This document shows positions 6,616 to 7,915 of a DNA stretch of 7,915 nt, one piece after another. Source of the stretch: Gammaproteobacteria bacterium. GTDB lineage: Bacteria > Pseudomonadota > Gammaproteobacteria > Steroidobacterales > Steroidobacteraceae. How positions within the stretch are numbered: position 1 is the first letter of the stretch; each line of letters begins with the position of its first letter. Under the pieces are notes generated by a model. That model was given only the letters and a program-made list of their open reading frames with translations. It was not told the DNA's origin and made no database searches. The position numbers and the translations under genes were made by a program. The stretch covers positions 1-7,915 of the forward strand of contig JASHYG010000122.1 in the NCBI GenBank assembly GCA_030043215.1. Direction: 5' to 3'.

Positions 6616-7915
6616 GACGGATCGAGATCGGACGGCCGGACGATGCAGTGCGAGAACTCAGCAGCGGTGTGCACCCCAGTACCGCTACGGGAGCTGGAAA
6701 CGCAGATTACCGAGCTCGCCGGGCAGCTCAATGCGGCCGGCTACCGCCTGCTGGCGTTGATCGCGGAGTTCGACCGACGCCGTGGTTGGTCGGACGGCTC
6801 GACCTCCTCGTGTGCCCGTTGGCTGAACTGGAAGTGCGGCATCGACCTTGGAGCCGCGCGGGAGAAGGTGCGCGTGGCGCACGCGTTGGAGAAGCTTCCG
6901 AGGATCGCGGCGGCGATGCAGCGTGGGGAGCTGAGCTATTCGAAGGTGCGGGCGCTGACGCGGGTGGCGTGTGAGAACACCGAGGAGTACTTGCTGCAGA
7001 TCGCCCTGCATGGCACCGCGAGTCACGTGGAGACCCTGGTGAGGCAGTACCGACGGGCGCGGGAGAGCGAGGAGCTGTCGCGAGAGGCGCGGCAGCAGGC
7101 CACGCGAGGACTGAGGTATTACTACGACGAGGATGGCTCGCTCGTGCTGAGGGGGCGATTGCCGGCGGAAATGGGGGCCCTGATCGTGCAGGCGATCGAT
7201 GCGGCGATGGCGGACGACGCGTCAGGAGAGGGAGTGCGGAGGAAAGCGGCGGAGCAGGAGCGGGAACTGGAGCCGGAGCCGGAGCCGGATTCGGAGTCGG
7301 AGTCGGAGTGGATGAGTGAGAACGCGACGCACCAGTGCGCGTCTGCGGACGGTGACGTTTCCGCGGAAACGCGGATGGATGCCTTCGAGAGGACGTCCGA
7401 TGAGACCCCTGGTCGGGTGTCCTTTGCCGCGCGGCGGGCGGATGCCATGGGAAGGATTGCGGAGAGCTTTCTCAAGCACGGCCCGGCGGCCTTGAGCGGG
7501 GGAGAGCGCCACCAGATCGTGGTGCACGTGGACGCGGAGACGCTGCGGGAGGGTGGCTGTGGACGATGCGAGCTCGAGGATGGCCCATCCATGCCGGTCG
7601 AGACGGCTCGGCGGCTCGCCTGCGATTCGAGTGTGGTGACGATCGTGGAGAATGGGGAAGGCGAGCCGCTCAGCGTGGGGCGCAAGACCCGCAGCATTCC
7701 CGCGGCGTTGAGGCGCGCGCTCAAGTCGCGGGACCGAGGCTGCCGCTTCCCCGGCTGCGGGAACAAGCGCTACGTGGATGCACACCACATCCGGCACTGG
7801 GCGCAGGGCGGGGAGACCAAGTCCTCGAATCTGGTAACGCTGTGCCGGTTCCATCACCGACAGGTACACGAGGGTCGGGTGGCGATCGAGGTGCTCGACG
7901 ATGGCGCGCTACGAT
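6613..7915 (+). CDS. DUF222 / 13E12-type HNH endonuclease (3' end beyond window)
   Basis: 434 codons visible, open to the window end. The N-terminal DUF222 domain starts near residue 28. It includes GWSDGSTSSCARWLNWKCG, then KVRVAHALEKLPRIAAAMQRGELSYSKVRAL, the pattern common to the 13E12/DUF222 family. A variable acidic linker (about 205-270) contains Glu-Pro and Glu-Ser repeats. A second conserved block begins ARRADAM (about 273-279). The HNH/zinc module spans about 375-416: C377 and C382 (CRFPGC), D389-x-H391-H392, N406 and C411-x-x-H414-H415. All expected catalytic and metal ligands are present, so the enzyme looks intact. DUF222-HNH proteins are best known from actinobacteria, where they are repeated and poorly understood. 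Cutting of DNA is the family expectation, but the target is unknown. An AT-rich promoter with an overlapping LexA box precedes it. Little of the C-terminus should be missing. Confidence 0.93.
   Translation, partial: MDGSRSDGRTMQCENSAAVCTPVPLRELETQITELAGQLNAAGYRLLALIAEFDRRRGWSDGSTSSCARWLNWKCGIDLGAAREKVRVAHALEKLPRIAAAMQRGELSYSKVRALTRVACENTEEYLLQIALHGTASHVETLVRQYRRARESEELSREARQQATRGLRYYYDEDGSLVLRGRLPAEMGALIVQAIDAAMADDASGEGVRRKAAEQERELEPEPEPDSESESEWMSENATHQCASADGDVSAETRMDAFERTSDETPGRVSFAARRADAMGRIAESFLKHGPAALSGGERHQIVVHVDAETLREGGCGRCELEDGPSMPVETARRLACDSSVVTIVENGEGEPLSVGRKTRSIPAALRRALKSRDRGCRFPGCGNKRYVDAHHIRHWAQGGETKSSNLVTLCRFHHRQVHEGRVAIEVLDDGALR
7269..7310 (+). repeat. Seven tandem hexanucleotides in the HNH gene
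   Basis: Seven consecutive 6-base units: GGAGCC three times, GGATTC, GGAGTC twice, then GGAGTG. In frame they encode alternating acidic residue and Pro or Ser (EPEPEP then DSESESE, residues 220-232). The unit length is a multiple of three, so slippage would lengthen or shorten the linker without breaking the frame. Confidence 0.85.
7356..7371. repeat. 16-bp perfect palindrome inside the HNH gene
   Basis: CGTTTCCGCGGAAACG reads the same on both strands, with no spacer. It lies in the variable linker of the HNH gene. Its core decamer CCGCGGAAAC recurs at 6371-6380. A protein-binding or self-targeting site is possible, but chance is not excluded. Confidence 0.4.

Overview
This is a GC-rich, gene-dense bacterial chromosomal window. 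The gene content (aerobic GlpD with GlpK, periplasmic DsbA, a DHA2-type exporter and an ECF sigma unit) and an Escherichia-type LexA box point to a proteobacterium. A gammaproteobacterium related to the Xanthomonadales or Steroidobacterales is the best guess, but this rests on protein style and not on a phylogenetic marker. I found no rRNA, tRNA, CRISPR array or insertion sequence.

Layout from left to right: (1) glpD-glpK on the minus strand form a glycerol catabolic operon in which the glpD stop and glpK start overlap by 4 bases. The 3' half of glpK lies beyond base 1. (2) Divergent from glpD, with only about 34 bases between the preferred start codons, is a 14-TM-type MFS exporter on the plus strand. 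(3) Facing it is a tight three-gene unit on the minus strand: a small membrane protein resembling DUF6249, an ECF sigma factor, and a second small membrane protein that is a likely anti-sigma candidate. Both junctions are 4-base GTGA overlaps. (4) Upstream on the same strand are dsbA, with signal peptide, CPAC active site and cis-Pro, and then a small, possibly secreted, Cys-rich hypothetical ORF. (5) At the right edge, on the plus strand, is a DUF222/13E12-type HNH endonuclease gene cut by the window end. A near-consensus LexA (SOS) box overlaps its promoter.

Working connections: GlpK makes glycerol-3-phosphate and GlpD oxidises it to DHAP, passing electrons to quinone. The sigma unit looks like a self-contained signalling module that reports from the inner membrane. 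DsbA makes disulfides in the periplasm, and the neighbouring Cys-rich ORF could be a client if it is real. The strongest unexpected signal is the SOS box on the DUF222-HNH gene, which suggests a DNA-damage-inducible nuclease. Both edge genes (glpK and the HNH gene) were read directly from the sequence and are incomplete.
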